DNA of 47,753 nt, from contig VGVX01000011.1 in NCBI GenBank assembly GCA_016873845.1, positions 1-47,753 on the forward strand. Direction: 5' to 3'. Of the stretch, positions 26,992 through 36,361 are shown piece after piece. Source of the DNA: Ignavibacteria bacterium (GTDB lineage: Bacteria > Bacteroidota > Ignavibacteria > Ch128b). Under the pieces are notes generated by a model. It saw only the letters and a list, made by a program, of their open reading frames with translations. It had not been told where the DNA came from and did no database searches. Position numbers and translations under genes: made by a program. The first letter of the stretch is position 1. Every line of letters starts with the position of its first letter.

Positions 26992-27021
26992 TGAGTGCTA
27001 AGTCGCTCAAAGTTACTTTTT
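26986..27021 (+). terminator. Possible terminator after the Mla cassette
   Basis: AAGTAATGAG (26986-26995) can pair with CTCA (27006-27009) plus TTACTT (27013-27018), with a three-base bulge, followed by three more T residues. The stem overlaps the mlaD stop codon. It is weaker than the terminator at 2330 and is only a candidate. The remaining gap to uvrA (27022-27112) is AT-rich and includes TAACTTTA at 27084-27091, a near match to the -7 element. Confidence 0.35.
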
Positions 27022-27112
27022 GAAAGAATAGTTGGAAAATCTTGTTCTTACATAACCTATCAATAATTTATCATAAAAATCAGTAACTTTATTATTAATT
27101 CACACTCGCAAT

Positions 27113-29881
27113 ATGACAAATAATCTCGAAAAAAAATTAATAGTTCGGGGTGCTCGCCAGCACAATCTTAAGAATGTCAATCTTGAAATTCCGAGAAACA
27201 AGCTGGTTGTGTTTACTGGGGTAAGCGGTTCGGGCAAATCGAGTCTTGTCTTTGATACGATTTATGCAGAAGGGCAGAGACGATATGTTGAAAGCTTGTC
27301 CGCATATGCACGTCAGTTCTTAGAGCGAATGAATCGACCAGATGTTGATTTCATTCAAGGTATATCCCCTGCAGTCGCCATTGAACAAAGACCGCCGGCA
27401 AAAAATCCACGCTCAACAGTGGGAACAAATACCGAAATCTACGACTATCTAAGATTGCTATTTGCGCGAGTGGGGAAAACATACTGTACAGTTTGCAGCA
27501 ATATTGTAAAAAAAGATTCAACTAATTCAGTCATTGATAAACTTAAAGTGTTTCCCAATGAGCACAAACTATTAATTGCCTTTCCGCTTCATGTTCATGG
27601 AAAAAAATCTTTGAAAGATGAATTTAAAAATCTGCTCAGTAAGGGCTTTTTCAGGATCTATTCTAAAGGAAAAATTCACGATATCAATGAATGGAAAAAT
27701 CCCAGATTAAAGAAAGAAGAAATTAAAGTCATCGTAGAACGTATTTCGCTGGATAAAGCTAATGTGGACTCCCTTTATTCAGATTCGATAGAAACAGCTT
27801 TTCTAGAAGGAGATGGACGTCTTGTGTTGATTGATTTTGAATCGAAGGAAGAGTTTCAATTTTCAAAATTCTTCGAGTGTCATGAAATTATCTACCAAGA
27901 ACCAGAGCCAAGATTATTTTCATTTAATAATCCATTTGGAGCTTGTCCAACGTGTCAAGGATTTGGGCGAACAGTTGGAATTGATTATGACTTAGTCATA
28001 CCCGATAGGAAGAAAACAATTCGTGATGGAGCAATAGTCCCATTCACTACAAAAAAATTCAGCAAATATTGGCGAGATCTTATCCGCATTTCAGCCAGTT
28101 CCGGATTGAGAATAAATGTCTCTTTTGACGCCTTAACTTCTGCAGAAGAAAAAATTGTTTTTGATGGAACTCGCGGATTTATTGGGATAAATGGATTTTT
28201 CAAAATGCTCGAGAGTAAAACTTATAAGTTACATTATAGAGTTCTACTCAGCAGATATCGCGGCTATACTTCATGCTATGACTGCGGCGGCTCACGGGTG
28301 AGGAAAGAAGCCCTCAACATCCGAATCAGTGAGAAAAGAATTGCAGACTTGATTCAAATGCCGCTGGCAACACTTCACGAATGGTTTGAACGATTAGATC
28401 TTTCACAACATGATTTAGAAATCGGAGGGAGAATTCTTAACGAGATCCGAAAGAGATTAAAATTTTTAGTCGATGTTGGAATTGGTTATCTTACTCTCGA
28501 TCGACTTTCGAGTACGCTTTCAGGTGGGGAAACTCAAAGAATAAATCTTGCATCTATACTCGGCTCTTCGCTCGTTGGGTCGTTATACGTTTTGGATGAA
28601 CCATCAATCGGACTGCATCCACGAGATAATTATAGATTAATTCAGGTCTTGCACGAATTGAAAAATCTTGGTAACACAGTTCTCGTTGTCGAGCACGATC
28701 CCGAAATGATGAAGGAAGCGGATTACATTGTCGATATGGGACCGGCAGCGGGAGTGCAGGGCGGCGAGATTGTTTATTTCGGGGATTATGATAATTTGCT
28801 AAAAGATAAAAATACACTCACGGGAAAATATTTGAACGGAGAGAAAAAAATCAACATTCCTAAAATCCGAAGAATGAAGGGGAAGCGTTCTATAAAAATT
28901 CTTGGAGCTAGAGAAAACAATTTGAAAAATATCGATATAGAAATTCCGCTTGGCATATTTGTCTGTATTACTGGAGTGAGCGGCTCCGGTAAAAGCACTC
29001 TTGTAAATGATATTTTGTATCCAGCAATTCAAAAAATTAAATCGGCGGAAAATTTGGATGTCGGAAAATTCAAATCAATAGAGGGAGCTGGATACGTCTC
29101 CGGTGTTGAAATTGTGGATCAGTCTCCTATTGGTAAAAGCTCAAGATCAAATCCTGCAACATATGTTAAAGCATTTGATTTGATCCGCGAATTTTATTCA
29201 CAAAGACCTCAATCAAAAACGCGCGGGTATAAACCGGGATATTTTTCGTTTAATGTTCCCGGCGGAAGATGCGAAACCTGTCAGGGTGAAGGGTATGTTA
29301 AGATTGAAATGCAGTTTTTAGCAGATCTCTACTTACTTTGTGAAGATTGTAAAGGAAGCCGATACAAAAAAGAAGTCCACGAAGTCAAGTATCAAAATAA
29401 AAGCATTGTAGATGTACTTGACATGACTACTATGGAAGCAATCGATTTTTTTAAGGGTCAGAAAAAAATTATAAATCGTTTGCAGCCCCTAGTTGATGTT
29501 GGATTGGGTTATTTGAAGCTTGGGCAGCCCTCGACTACATTGTCGGGTGGAGAAGCACAGAGGGTAAAGCTTGCCGAGAAGCTCATACCAAAAGAAGAAA
29601 ATAAAAATATACTTTACATTTTCGATGAACCGACAACAGGTCTTCACTTTGATGATATTGACAAACTGCTTAATTGTTTTGATGCTTTGATCGAGAAAGG
29701 GAATTCAATTATTATTATCGAACACAACATGGACGTCGTCAAATGTGCAGATTATATAATTGATCTCGGTCCCGAAGCTGGGGAGTACGGGGGTGAGATC
29801 GTAGTAGAAGGTACCCCTGAGGAAATCGCAAAGTCGAAAGCATCTTATACGGGCGAATTTTTGAAAAAGTATCTGAAATAA
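27113..29881 (+). CDS. uvrA: Excinuclease ABC subunit A
   Basis: The damage-recognition ATPase of nucleotide excision repair, 922 residues, close to the usual 940. Two ABC modules: Walker A GVSGSGKS (about 36-43) and a second GVSGSGKS around residue 620. Both have LSGGE signatures. Zinc-binding pairs are CPTC...CYDC and CETC...[23 protein letters not shown] and ISPAVAIEQ are diagnostic. It is a stand-alone gene with a 121-bp upstream gap. No uvrB or uvrC is nearby. Confidence 0.96.
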   Translation: MTNNLEKKLIVRGARQHNLKNVNLEIPRNKLVVFTGVSGSGKSSLVFDTIYAEGQRRYVESLSAYARQFLERMNRPDVDFIQGISPAVAIEQRPPAKNPRSTVGTNTEIYDYLRLLFARVGKTYCTVCSNIVKKDSTNSVIDKLKVFPNEHKLLIAFPLHVHGKKSLKDEFKNLLSKGFFRIYSKGKIHDINEWKNPRLKKEEIKVIVERISLDKANVDSLYSDSIETAFLEGDGRLVLIDFESKEEFQFSKFFECHEIIYQEPEPRLFSFNNPFGACPTCQGFGRTVGIDYDLVIPDRKKTIRDGAIVPFTTKKFSKYWRDLIRISASSGLRINVSFDALTSAEEKIVFDGTRGFIGINGFFKMLESKTYKLHYRVLLSRYRGYTSCYDCGGSRVRKEALNIRISEKRIADLIQMPLATLHEWFERLDLSQHDLEIGGRILNEIRKRLKFLVDVGIGYLTLDRLSSTLSGGETQRINLASILGSSLVGSLYVLDEPSIGLHPRDNYRLIQVLHELKNLGNTVLVVEHDPEMMKEADYIVDMGPAAGVQGGEIVYFGDYDNLLKDKNTLTGKYLNGEKKINIPKIRRMKGKRSIKILGARENNLKNIDIEIPLGIFVCITGVSGSGKSTLVNDILYPAIQKIKSAENLDVGKFKSIEGAGYVSGVEIVDQSPIGKSSRSNPATYVKAFDLIREFYSQRPQSKTRGYKPGYFSFNVPGGRCETCQGEGYVKIEMQFLADLYLLCEDCKGSRYKKEVHEVKYQNKSIVDVLDMTTMEAIDFFKGQKKIINRLQPLVDVGLGYLKLGQPSTTLSGGEAQRVKLAEKLIPKEENKNILYIFDEPTTGLHFDDIDKLLNCFDALIEKGNSIIIIEHNMDVVKCADYIIDLGPEAGEYGGEIVVEGTPEEIAKSKASYTGEFLKKYLK

Positions 29882-29935
29882 ATTTAATTTATATTTAATT
29901 GAAGTTGATTTAATTTAAAACTTGGAAAAAGTAAC

Positions 29936-31681
29936 ATGAAAACACTACTAATTATTATTTTGGTCATCGGTTTTACCCTTCTTACTTCTTGCAGCAAAGA
30001 AATGCCAGATAAAGTTTTCATCAATTGTAAAGTTTACACAATGGATGAGGATAATTCAATTTATGAAGCTGTAGCAGTTAAAGATGGGCTAATCTTCGAT
30101 CTCGGAACTTCAGATGAGTTAAAACAAAAATACACTGAAGCTGAACGCATAGATCTTGGAGGTAAATTTTTGTTCCCGGGATTTATAGATGCTCATGGCC
30201 ATATAAGTGGTTATGGTGATAATCTGCTTGAGATAAATTTAGTCGGTACTGATTCTCAAGAAGAAATTGCAAAGCTTGTTAAGGAAAAGTCAGCCCAACT
30301 AATTCCTGATGAATGGATTGCTGGGCATGGTTGGGATCAAAACGATTGGAAAGACAAGAGCTGGCCTAATCATAAAATTTTGGATCAAGCAGCTCCTAAT
30401 CATCCCGTTTATCTTACGAGGATTGACGGACACGCTTTATGGGTAAACAAAAAAGCACTTGAACTTGCGGGCATCACCAAAGAAACAAAAGATTCTGATG
30501 GAGGCGATATAAAGCGTGATGCAAATGGAAATCCGACTGGAGTGTTGATCGATAATGCAATGAATTTAATCTATAAAGTTCTGCCTGCCGTTACAGAAGA
30601 GATGATACAAAAAACAATCCTGGCTTCGGTTCAAGATCTTGTAACTCACGGAATAACTTCAGCGCACGATATGGGTGCTAGTTCACGCACGATAAATGTT
30701 ATGAAATTACTTGCTGATGAAGGCAAATTACCCATTCGCATACATGCGTACATCGATGGTCCTGGAAAAACTTGGAATGAATATCTTGAAAAAGGGCCAA
30801 TGATCGGCTATGGAAATAATTTTGTAACAGTCAGAGGAATTAAATTATTTGTCGATGGTGCAATGGGCTCTCGCGGTGCACTAATGTCTGAGCCATATAA
30901 TGATGACGCGAAAAATTTCGGTCTCATGTTAATGAGTGAAGACGAAATTTATAAAGTTACAAGTAATGCACTCAAAAAAGGATTTCAAGTTGCAACTCAT
31001 GGAATTGGCGATGAAGGTATTAAGTTGATTTTTAATGCATATGAAAAAGCATTAAATGAAAATTCTAATAAAGATTATCGCTTGCGAATTGAACATGTGC
31101 AAGTTATTGATCCAGTTGACGTTGAACGATTTTCAAAAAATGGAATCATCCCAAGTATGCAGCCCGTCCATGCAACATCGGATATGCCCTGGGCAGAAGC
31201 ACGGCTCGGAACTGAACGAGTGAAATGGTCTTACGCTCCTAAACTCGTATTAAAAGGGAGTCCGATTATTGCAGGCGGTTCAGATTTTCCGGTGGAGAAT
31301 CCGAGTGTTCTTGAAGGAATCTACGCAGGTATTACACGACAGGATAAAAATGGTTATCCGCGTAATTGGATGGACGTTATGTGGCTTGTTGATAACAAGA
31401 TGTGGATCATCTCGGAGGAAGGAATCCCAGACACAACCGTATTTGATGGAGGTTGGTATCCTGAAGAGAAATTGACAATTCAAGAAGTGCTGAATGAATT
31501 TACTAAATGGGCAGCTTATGCCGGTTTTGAAGAGAAGAAAAAAGGAACAATTGAAATTGGTAAGTGGGCAGACTTTACTATTCTCGATCAAGATATCACA
31601 TCAATAGAGCCGAAGGAGATTCTTAAGACAAGTGTTGTCATGACTGTAGTTGATGGCAAGATAGTTTATGAGAAGAAATGA
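29936..31681 (+). CDS. Amidohydrolase-family lipoprotein (YtcJ-like)
   Basis: A 581-residue member of the amidohydrolase superfamily, amidohydrolase_3/YtcJ type. The N-terminus has a lipobox (LLTSC), so it is probably a membrane-anchored lipoprotein outside the cytoplasm. The metal-binding start is PGFIDAHGHI, and further on are SAHDMG, GFQVATHGIGDEG, RIEHVQ and IIAGGSDFPVENP with conserved histidines and aspartate. Substrates for this family are mostly unknown. It has its own 54-bp upstream gap and faces a convergent minus-strand gene. Confidence 0.88.
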   Translation: MKTLLIIILVIGFTLLTSCSKEMPDKVFINCKVYTMDEDNSIYEAVAVKDGLIFDLGTSDELKQKYTEAERIDLGGKFLFPGFIDAHGHISGYGDNLLEINLVGTDSQEEIAKLVKEKSAQLIPDEWIAGHGWDQNDWKDKSWPNHKILDQAAPNHPVYLTRIDGHALWVNKKALELAGITKETKDSDGGDIKRDANGNPTGVLIDNAMNLIYKVLPAVTEEMIQKTILASVQDLVTHGITSAHDMGASSRTINVMKLLADEGKLPIRIHAYIDGPGKTWNEYLEKGPMIGYGNNFVTVRGIKLFVDGAMGSRGALMSEPYNDDAKNFGLMLMSEDEIYKVTSNALKKGFQVATHGIGDEGIKLIFNAYEKALNENSNKDYRLRIEHVQVIDPVDVERFSKNGIIPSMQPVHATSDMPWAEARLGTERVKWSYAPKLVLKGSPIIAGGSDFPVENPSVLEGIYAGITRQDKNGYPRNWMDVMWLVDNKMWIISEEGIPDTTVFDGGWYPEEKLTIQEVLNEFTKWAAYAGFEEKKKGTIEIGKWADFTILDQDITSIEPKEILKTSVVMTVVDGKIVYEKK

Positions 31682-31712
31682 GGATAGAGATTAATTTCTT
31701 CTTAAGTGGTAA

Positions 31713-32828
31713 TTAATTTTTTGTGATAGAATTATCGATTTGCATTAAGATAAATACCAGCGGAAAAATAAAGTAGGCGACATCAAATCTATCTTTGTAA
31801 ATCAACTCAAAGAGAGTATGCTCTTGAAGATGAAATAAGAAGGAAGCTGCAACAAATAAAAATAAAATAATTGCAGTGGAAAAGTATAAACTTTTTTCAT
31901 CTTTAATTTTGAATCCGAGGTAAACCGCCCCAGCGAGGAAAATTGCAACTACTTCTATTGGCAGATAGAGCGATTGAACTGCAAACGGTCCTTTCTCGAT
32001 AAAACTTGAAGGATTCCAGAAAAAAAAGGGTACAAGGGTTAATAAGAAAATAAATCCAATTCCTAAAAATAAAATAAATAGTCTTTTTAAGTCTTGTCGA
32101 AAATAATAGATCAATAAAATAAAATATATTGGTAACAGTATCATTCTCGTGGAAAGAAGCAATCCGCCAAGAATTGAGATGAATAACAATTTATTAAAAT
32201 TAATTCTCTTAACATTTTGCTTCGAAACAAAATCAACAAAGAGAAGAACAAATACCATATTTGAAAACAATTCACTTCTTGTGATTATTTCATAATGATA
32301 AATCGGTGAAATTAACAACAGAATCTGAACTGACCACTTAACCTCCTGGCGATTCTTAAATTTCTTGAACAGATATAAAGAAATTAAAATGTATGTTAAG
32401 ACTTGCATTAAACCTAACTCGCCGACTAATGCGAATGGGGTAAAAGCAAGAAACAATATTGGGAATCCTGATGGATTTGTTGGACTTCCATAAGGAAATA
32501 TTCCATTCAAAAAGTTAAAGAGCCATTCTTGTATTGCAGCATATCTACTGACCCTGATATCTGAGATGTCAAACTGAGTTAATGAAATAAAAAATAACAT
32601 TGCCACTAACAAACAAAACCATAAATAAATAGTTATGCTAAATTTTAATATTAAATCTCTTTTAAAAACCAGAGTAGAAATAATTGCAATTACAACTACT
32701 ACGTATCCGATTATCAAAGGAACTGGTGGAAGAGAATATCTGACCGAATATTTTAGAATGAAGATCGAATTGATTAATAAATAAACAAAAATTATTGAGT
32801 GCTGTTGAAGTTTGGAAATGTTCTTCAT
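31713..32828 (-). CDS. Polytopic membrane protein, unknown (GT-C-like)
   Basis: A 371-residue protein with about ten hydrophobic segments and short loops. A conserved-looking loop (NFLNGIFPYGSPTNPSGFPILFLAF) and an aspartate-rich early loop resemble membrane glycosyltransferases of the GT-C fold (DUF2029/GT87 type), but I see no firm signature. It is the last gene of the minus-strand group that starts with LPS genes, 24 bp after the pirin gene. It could transfer a lipid-linked sugar or be an unrelated membrane protein. Confidence 0.6.
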   Translation of the reverse strand: MKNISKLQQHSIIFVYLLINSIFILKYSVRYSLPPVPLIIGYVVVVIAIISTLVFKRDLILKFSITIYLWFCLLVAMLFFISLTQFDISDIRVSRYAAIQEWLFNFLNGIFPYGSPTNPSGFPILFLAFTPFALVGELGLMQVLTYILISLYLFKKFKNRQEVKWSVQILLLISPIYHYEIITRSELFSNMVFVLLFVDFVSKQNVKRINFNKLLFISILGGLLLSTRMILLPIYFILLIYYFRQDLKRLFILFLGIGFIFLLTLVPFFFWNPSSFIEKGPFAVQSLYLPIEVVAIFLAGAVYLGFKIKDEKSLYFSTAIILFLFVAASFLFHLQEHTLFELIYKDRFDVAYFIFPLVFILMQIDNSITKN

Positions 32829-32852
32829 GCGGATTTTAGTTCAGGTATTTAC

Positions 32853-33554
32853 TTATCCATTACAGTCTATTAAGAGAAAGTCAGCTTTAGACTTTGTTTT
32901 AAAATTAATAATTTCCTCTCCGTGAATTTTGAGTGAGTCAGCTTTTGATAACTCAACATCGTTGACTTGCAATTCGCCATCAATTGTATACAAATAAAGA
33001 TACCTTTCTTTGTCGGTAAGATGAGCTATCTCAATTGATTCTTCCAATTTCGAAACATAAAATGTTACATCTTGGTTTATGTGGAGCGAGTATGGGTGTT
33101 TACTGTTACTCACAACCGTAAGAAGTTTGTTCAGTCTTTCAGTGATATCAAAATGTTTTTCATCATATGAAGGATCGAGTCCAGATTGATCAGGAAGCAC
33201 CCACATTTGCAATAAGTGAACAGGCTCATCGGAGTGTTCATTTCTTTCAGAATGAATTATTCCTCTGCCGGCTGTCATTCTCTGAATATCTCCGGATTTG
33301 ATTACGCCTTCATTTCCTAAATTATCACGGTGGGTTAATTCTCCGCTGATGATAAAAGTTATAATCTCCATATCACGATGAGGATGAAAATCGAAGCCAG
33401 ATTTTGGTTTAATTATATCGTCATTAAAAACTCTAATGTTTCCCCAATTCATATTATTTGGATCATAATAGTGGTCGAAAGAAAAATGCCAATAGGTTTG
33501 AAGCCAATCGGTCTTGAAGAAATGTCGTTCATTTGCCTTGATCAGTTTAATCAT
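32853..33554 (-). CDS. Pirin-family protein (YhhW-like)
   Basis: A 233-residue bicupin. Metal-binding residues of pirin are present: FDFHPHRDMEIITF (two histidines), then a later histidine/glutamate in GRGIIHSERNEH. The order MTAGRGIIHSE and VHLLQMWVLPD is diagnostic. YhhW-type pirins can oxidise quercetin in vitro; the in vivo role is unknown. It lies between waaA (15 bp) and the membrane protein, probably in one transcript. Confidence 0.88.
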   Translation of the reverse strand: MIKLIKANERHFFKTDWLQTYWHFSFDHYYDPNNMNWGNIRVFNDDIIKPKSGFDFHPHRDMEIITFIISGELTHRDNLGNEGVIKSGDIQRMTAGRGIIHSERNEHSDEPVHLLQMWVLPDQSGLDPSYDEKHFDITERLNKLLTVVSNSKHPYSLHINQDVTFYVSKLEESIEIAHLTDKERYLYLYTIDGELQVNDVELSKADSLKIHGEEIINFKTKSKADFLLIDCNG

Positions 33555-33569
33555 ATTGTACCTAGCAAT

Positions 33570-34847
33570 TTATATATAGCTTCTTAGAGCGTCTAAGATT
33601 TTTTCAGTAGCACCGAGATTAGTCTCGACGAATTTCTTTGCTGCAAAGCCCGATTCTTTTCGGAAGGAATCGTCAAGTGTGATTCTCCGCATAATTTTAT
33701 ACAGCTGTTTTTTATTTTGAACTTCAAATCCGCCACCGATTTGGATAAGACTCTCTGCTTCTTGACTATTTGAGTGCTTCGGTCCAAACATCACCGGTAT
33801 CCCGTAAACAGCGGGTTCAAGCACATTGTGAATATTCGATTTGAAACCACCGCCAACAAAAGCAAAGTCGGCATTCGCATAGAGAGTTAAAAGAATTCCA
33901 ATTGAATCAATGATGATTACCTTTTCGTCTTTGTATTGATTTAATAGTGAAAAGCGAATTACTGCAACTTTTCCTTTCAAGTCATACTCTATTTGCTCAA
34001 TCGTTTGAACTGTCGGTTCATGAGGAACAATAATGGTAAGTAAATTATCGATGTGTTGATTGAGTTTCAGAACTGCCGGTAAAAATTCCTCTTCATCTTC
34101 ACGCCAAGTGCTTCCGGCAACTAAAACTTTTTTCCCCTTTATGATTTTCTCGTCTAGGATTTTTTTTGTTAAAGCATTTTGACTCTTTGAGAAGACTCTG
34201 TCATAGCGGGTATCACCTACAGTTGATACCTTATCATTCTCTAACTTGAATTTCAGAAACCTATCTCGATCAATGTCGGAAATTGTTAAAATTTTTGTGA
34301 AGCAGCTGAATAATTGTACATGGAAATTTTTCACCAAGGGAAGTATTCTTTTCGAATTGCCCTTCATTGTAGCATCGACTAAAAATATTGGGATGTTCCT
34401 TTTGTAGGATTGCCAAATTGTATTCGGCCAAAAATCATATCGCATAATAATGAAGGCGATCGGATTCACGAGTTCAAGAAATCGATTTACATTCCGTTTT
34501 GAATCAAATGGTAAGTATGTAATTGCGTCTGCCGATTCATATCTTTTTGCGCTGTGCAATCCCGATGGTGATAAAAAAGAGACAACTATGTTGTATTTAT
34601 CTGTTCCCTTTAATTTTTCAATTATTGGTTTTGCCTGCTCAAATTCACCAACGGAAGATGAGTGAAGCCAAATATTTTTTTTGGTTATATCCAATTGCGA
34701 GATTATATCTGATAAGTTCTTGAATAAATCCTTCCTCTCCTTTAATGCAGTTCTAATTTTTAGATTAAATAAAGAGAGCAATCCAAGTGCGAAGCGAAAT
34801 TTGTGAATGAGAAAATAATTATAAAAAATATACCAGAACTTATTCAT
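33570..34847 (-). CDS. waaA: 3-deoxy-D-manno-octulosonic acid transferase
   Basis: Transfers KDO from CMP-KDO to lipid A, a GT30 glycosyltransferase with an N-terminal membrane anchor. The 425 residues include IWLHSSSVGEFEQAKPII, the acceptor-side segment IIMRYDFWPN, and in the second domain VLVAGSTWREDEEEFLP and PVMFGPKHSNSQEA with the sugar-nucleotide site. It overlaps the heptosyltransferase gene by 8 bp. With lptE at 5929 it shows that the organism makes LPS. Confidence 0.93.
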   Translation of the reverse strand: MNKFWYIFYNYFLIHKFRFALGLLSLFNLKIRTALKERKDLFKNLSDIISQLDITKKNIWLHSSSVGEFEQAKPIIEKLKGTDKYNIVVSFLSPSGLHSAKRYESADAITYLPFDSKRNVNRFLELVNPIAFIIMRYDFWPNTIWQSYKRNIPIFLVDATMKGNSKRILPLVKNFHVQLFSCFTKILTISDIDRDRFLKFKLENDKVSTVGDTRYDRVFSKSQNALTKKILDEKIIKGKKVLVAGSTWREDEEEFLPAVLKLNQHIDNLLTIIVPHEPTVQTIEQIEYDLKGKVAVIRFSLLNQYKDEKVIIIDSIGILLTLYANADFAFVGGGFKSNIHNVLEPAVYGIPVMFGPKHSNSQEAESLIQIGGGFEVQNKKQLYKIMRRITLDDSFRKESGFAAKKFVETNLGATEKILDALRSYI

Positions 34848-35853
34848 TTTTTAAAAGACTCTGAAGCTTTGAGATGATCATTTGCGGTGAAATATCTTTC
34901 ATACATTTGAAATGTCCCTTCGGGCACTCGTTTCTTCCAATGTGGGTACATGGCCTGCAATTTAAATTAATGTTTTCAATTAATACACTCTTATTGCCGA
35001 GCGGAAAAAATCCAAACTCAGCCACAGTTGAACCAAATATCGCAAGAGTTGGGATGTCCAATGAACAGGCAAGATGCATCAAGGCGGAATCATTCGAAAT
35101 TACAGCTGAACATTTCTTCATCAAGGCTGCAGTAAGGTACAAATCGTTTTCATTTTGAAAATTATTAACTCTTGGATTTTGACCCGCGAGTTTAGAACAA
35201 ACCTTGCTGTCCTCTTTTCCACCGAAGAGAAAAATAGAATAACTCAATTGAGAAAGCTCGTTGATCAATTTTGAAAAGTATTCTGCCGGATACCTTTTTG
35301 TAAAATGTTTTGAGCCAGGGCAAATTCCGATAATTAATCTGTCAACAAATATTCCGGTTGACAATAAGTTAGCTTCTTCATCTTTGCCTTCGGGATAATG
35401 AAACTCTAGTTCTAATTTTTCTCCTTTCACGAGTGGGAATGAGTCAATATATCGTTGAGCAATTGAAGTTTTGTCTTTTAGTAAGTTAACCTTTAAGTTT
35501 ACTAATAAAAATTTTTTAACAGTTGGCTTTTGAAATCTAAAAACTTTTATGCTCGACCTTCTTAATAACCGTCGAGTACGGAAATTATTTTGGAGGTCAA
35601 TTACATAATCATAAGATGAATTTTCAATCTTCTTTCGAATAGTACGAAGTTCATTTTTTTGATAATATATAACTTCATTTATATGGGGGCTGCTTTCAAC
35701 CGCTTGGGCAAACTGGGGCTTAAGAAGAAAATCGATTAGACAATTTTCATAAGCTGCACTTAAAGATTTCAAGAGCGGAGATGTCAGTAAAATATCACCG
35801 AGGGAGCTTAAACGAATGACCAATATTTTTTTGTATGAACTCAATTTATACAA
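34840..35853 (-). CDS. GT9 heptosyltransferase-like LPS glycosyltransferase
   Basis: A 337-residue GT9 protein, similar to WaaF/WaaC. The N-terminus is KKILVIRLSSLGDILLTSPLLKSL, and the second domain has IGICPGSKHFTKRYPAEYF and VISNDSALMHLACSLDIPTLAIFGST. The C-terminus contains the cysteine cluster common in this family (CRPCTHIGRNECPKGHFKC). The start is TTG. It is the first gene of the minus-strand envelope group, overlapping waaA, so it likely acts on the LPS inner core. The exact sugar is not determined. Confidence 0.88.
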   Translation of the reverse strand: MYKLSSYKKILVIRLSSLGDILLTSPLLKSLSAAYENCLIDFLLKPQFAQAVESSPHINEVIYYQKNELRTIRKKIENSSYDYVIDLQNNFRTRRLLRRSSIKVFRFQKPTVKKFLLVNLKVNLLKDKTSIAQRYIDSFPLVKGEKLELEFHYPEGKDEEANLLSTGIFVDRLIIGICPGSKHFTKRYPAEYFSKLINELSQLSYSIFLFGGKEDSKVCSKLAGQNPRVNNFQNENDLYLTAALMKKCSAVISNDSALMHLACSLDIPTLAIFGSTVAEFGFFPLGNKSVLIENINLNCRPCTHIGRNECPKGHFKCMKDISPQMIISKLQSLLKNE

Positions 35854-35960
35854 TCAGCTTTGTGATTAAAATTAATCCATTTTTATTAAGCATACAAATT
35901 CTTTTCATGTTGCGGCTCATGGCAAAAAACCATGCACGAAAGGTTTTTCTTTGATTCGAT

Positions 35961-35992
35961 TTTGCTCAATTAACACTACTTAACTATATTTG
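35961..35992 (+). promoter_or_regulatory. Bacteroidota-type promoter
   Basis: TTTG (35961-35964), a 20-base spacer and TATATTTG (35985-35992) match the Bacteroidota sigma consensus TTTG-N19/21-TAnnTTTG completely. The predicted start is near 35998, giving a leader of about 25 bases to the ATG at 36024. The rest of the 170-bp divergent gap holds only a short CATGG/CCATG hairpin. Confidence 0.7.
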
Positions 35993-36023
35993 AATCAAAA
36001 GTTAGAAAAATTAGGAATCTGAA

Positions 36024-36284
36024 ATGTCAACTTTACCTCCTGCACATATACAAAAATTTGGTATTGATACGCTTGAAAAAAAAGTTTATACGATTGCTGA
36101 AGAATTGAAAGAATACATGCCGCTAGAAAGTGATCGCAACCGCCTTGGATTTAACTTATTTAAAAAATTTAAGGGCGAGGGAGACGATGTAACCACAATA
36201 TTTCGCACAAATAAATTCCAAATTCAGAGCATCAGTAGAAAAGATTTGATCAAACTTATCGAGGAAAAACTCTCTAATATTTAA
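36024..36284 (+). CDS. Small conserved-looking protein of unknown function
   Basis: An 86-residue soluble protein (MSTLPPAHIQKFG to EEKLSNI). No signal peptide or membrane helix. The sequence looks like a small alpha/beta domain: helix (TIAEELKEYM), strand (DDVTTIFRTNKFQIQSI) and a final helix (SRKDLIKLIEEKL). It lies behind a well-matched promoter with its own short leader, so it is expressed independently of the DUF5916 gene 77 bp downstream. No function can be assigned. Confidence 0.65.
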   Translation: MSTLPPAHIQKFGIDTLEKKVYTIAEELKEYMPLESDRNRLGFNLFKKFKGEGDDVTTIFRTNKFQIQSISRKDLIKLIEEKLSNI

Positions 36285-36361
36285 GCTCGTGCTATAAAAA
36301 AATTATCTCTTTGTGAAACCTTATCCCGAGAAATTCCGTCTAAAGCGGTAAAATAATTCGG

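Noticed and set aside
35918-35934. CATGG/CCATG hairpin in the divergent gap
   Set aside because: Only five base pairs, no T-run, and upstream of both genes, so not a terminator.
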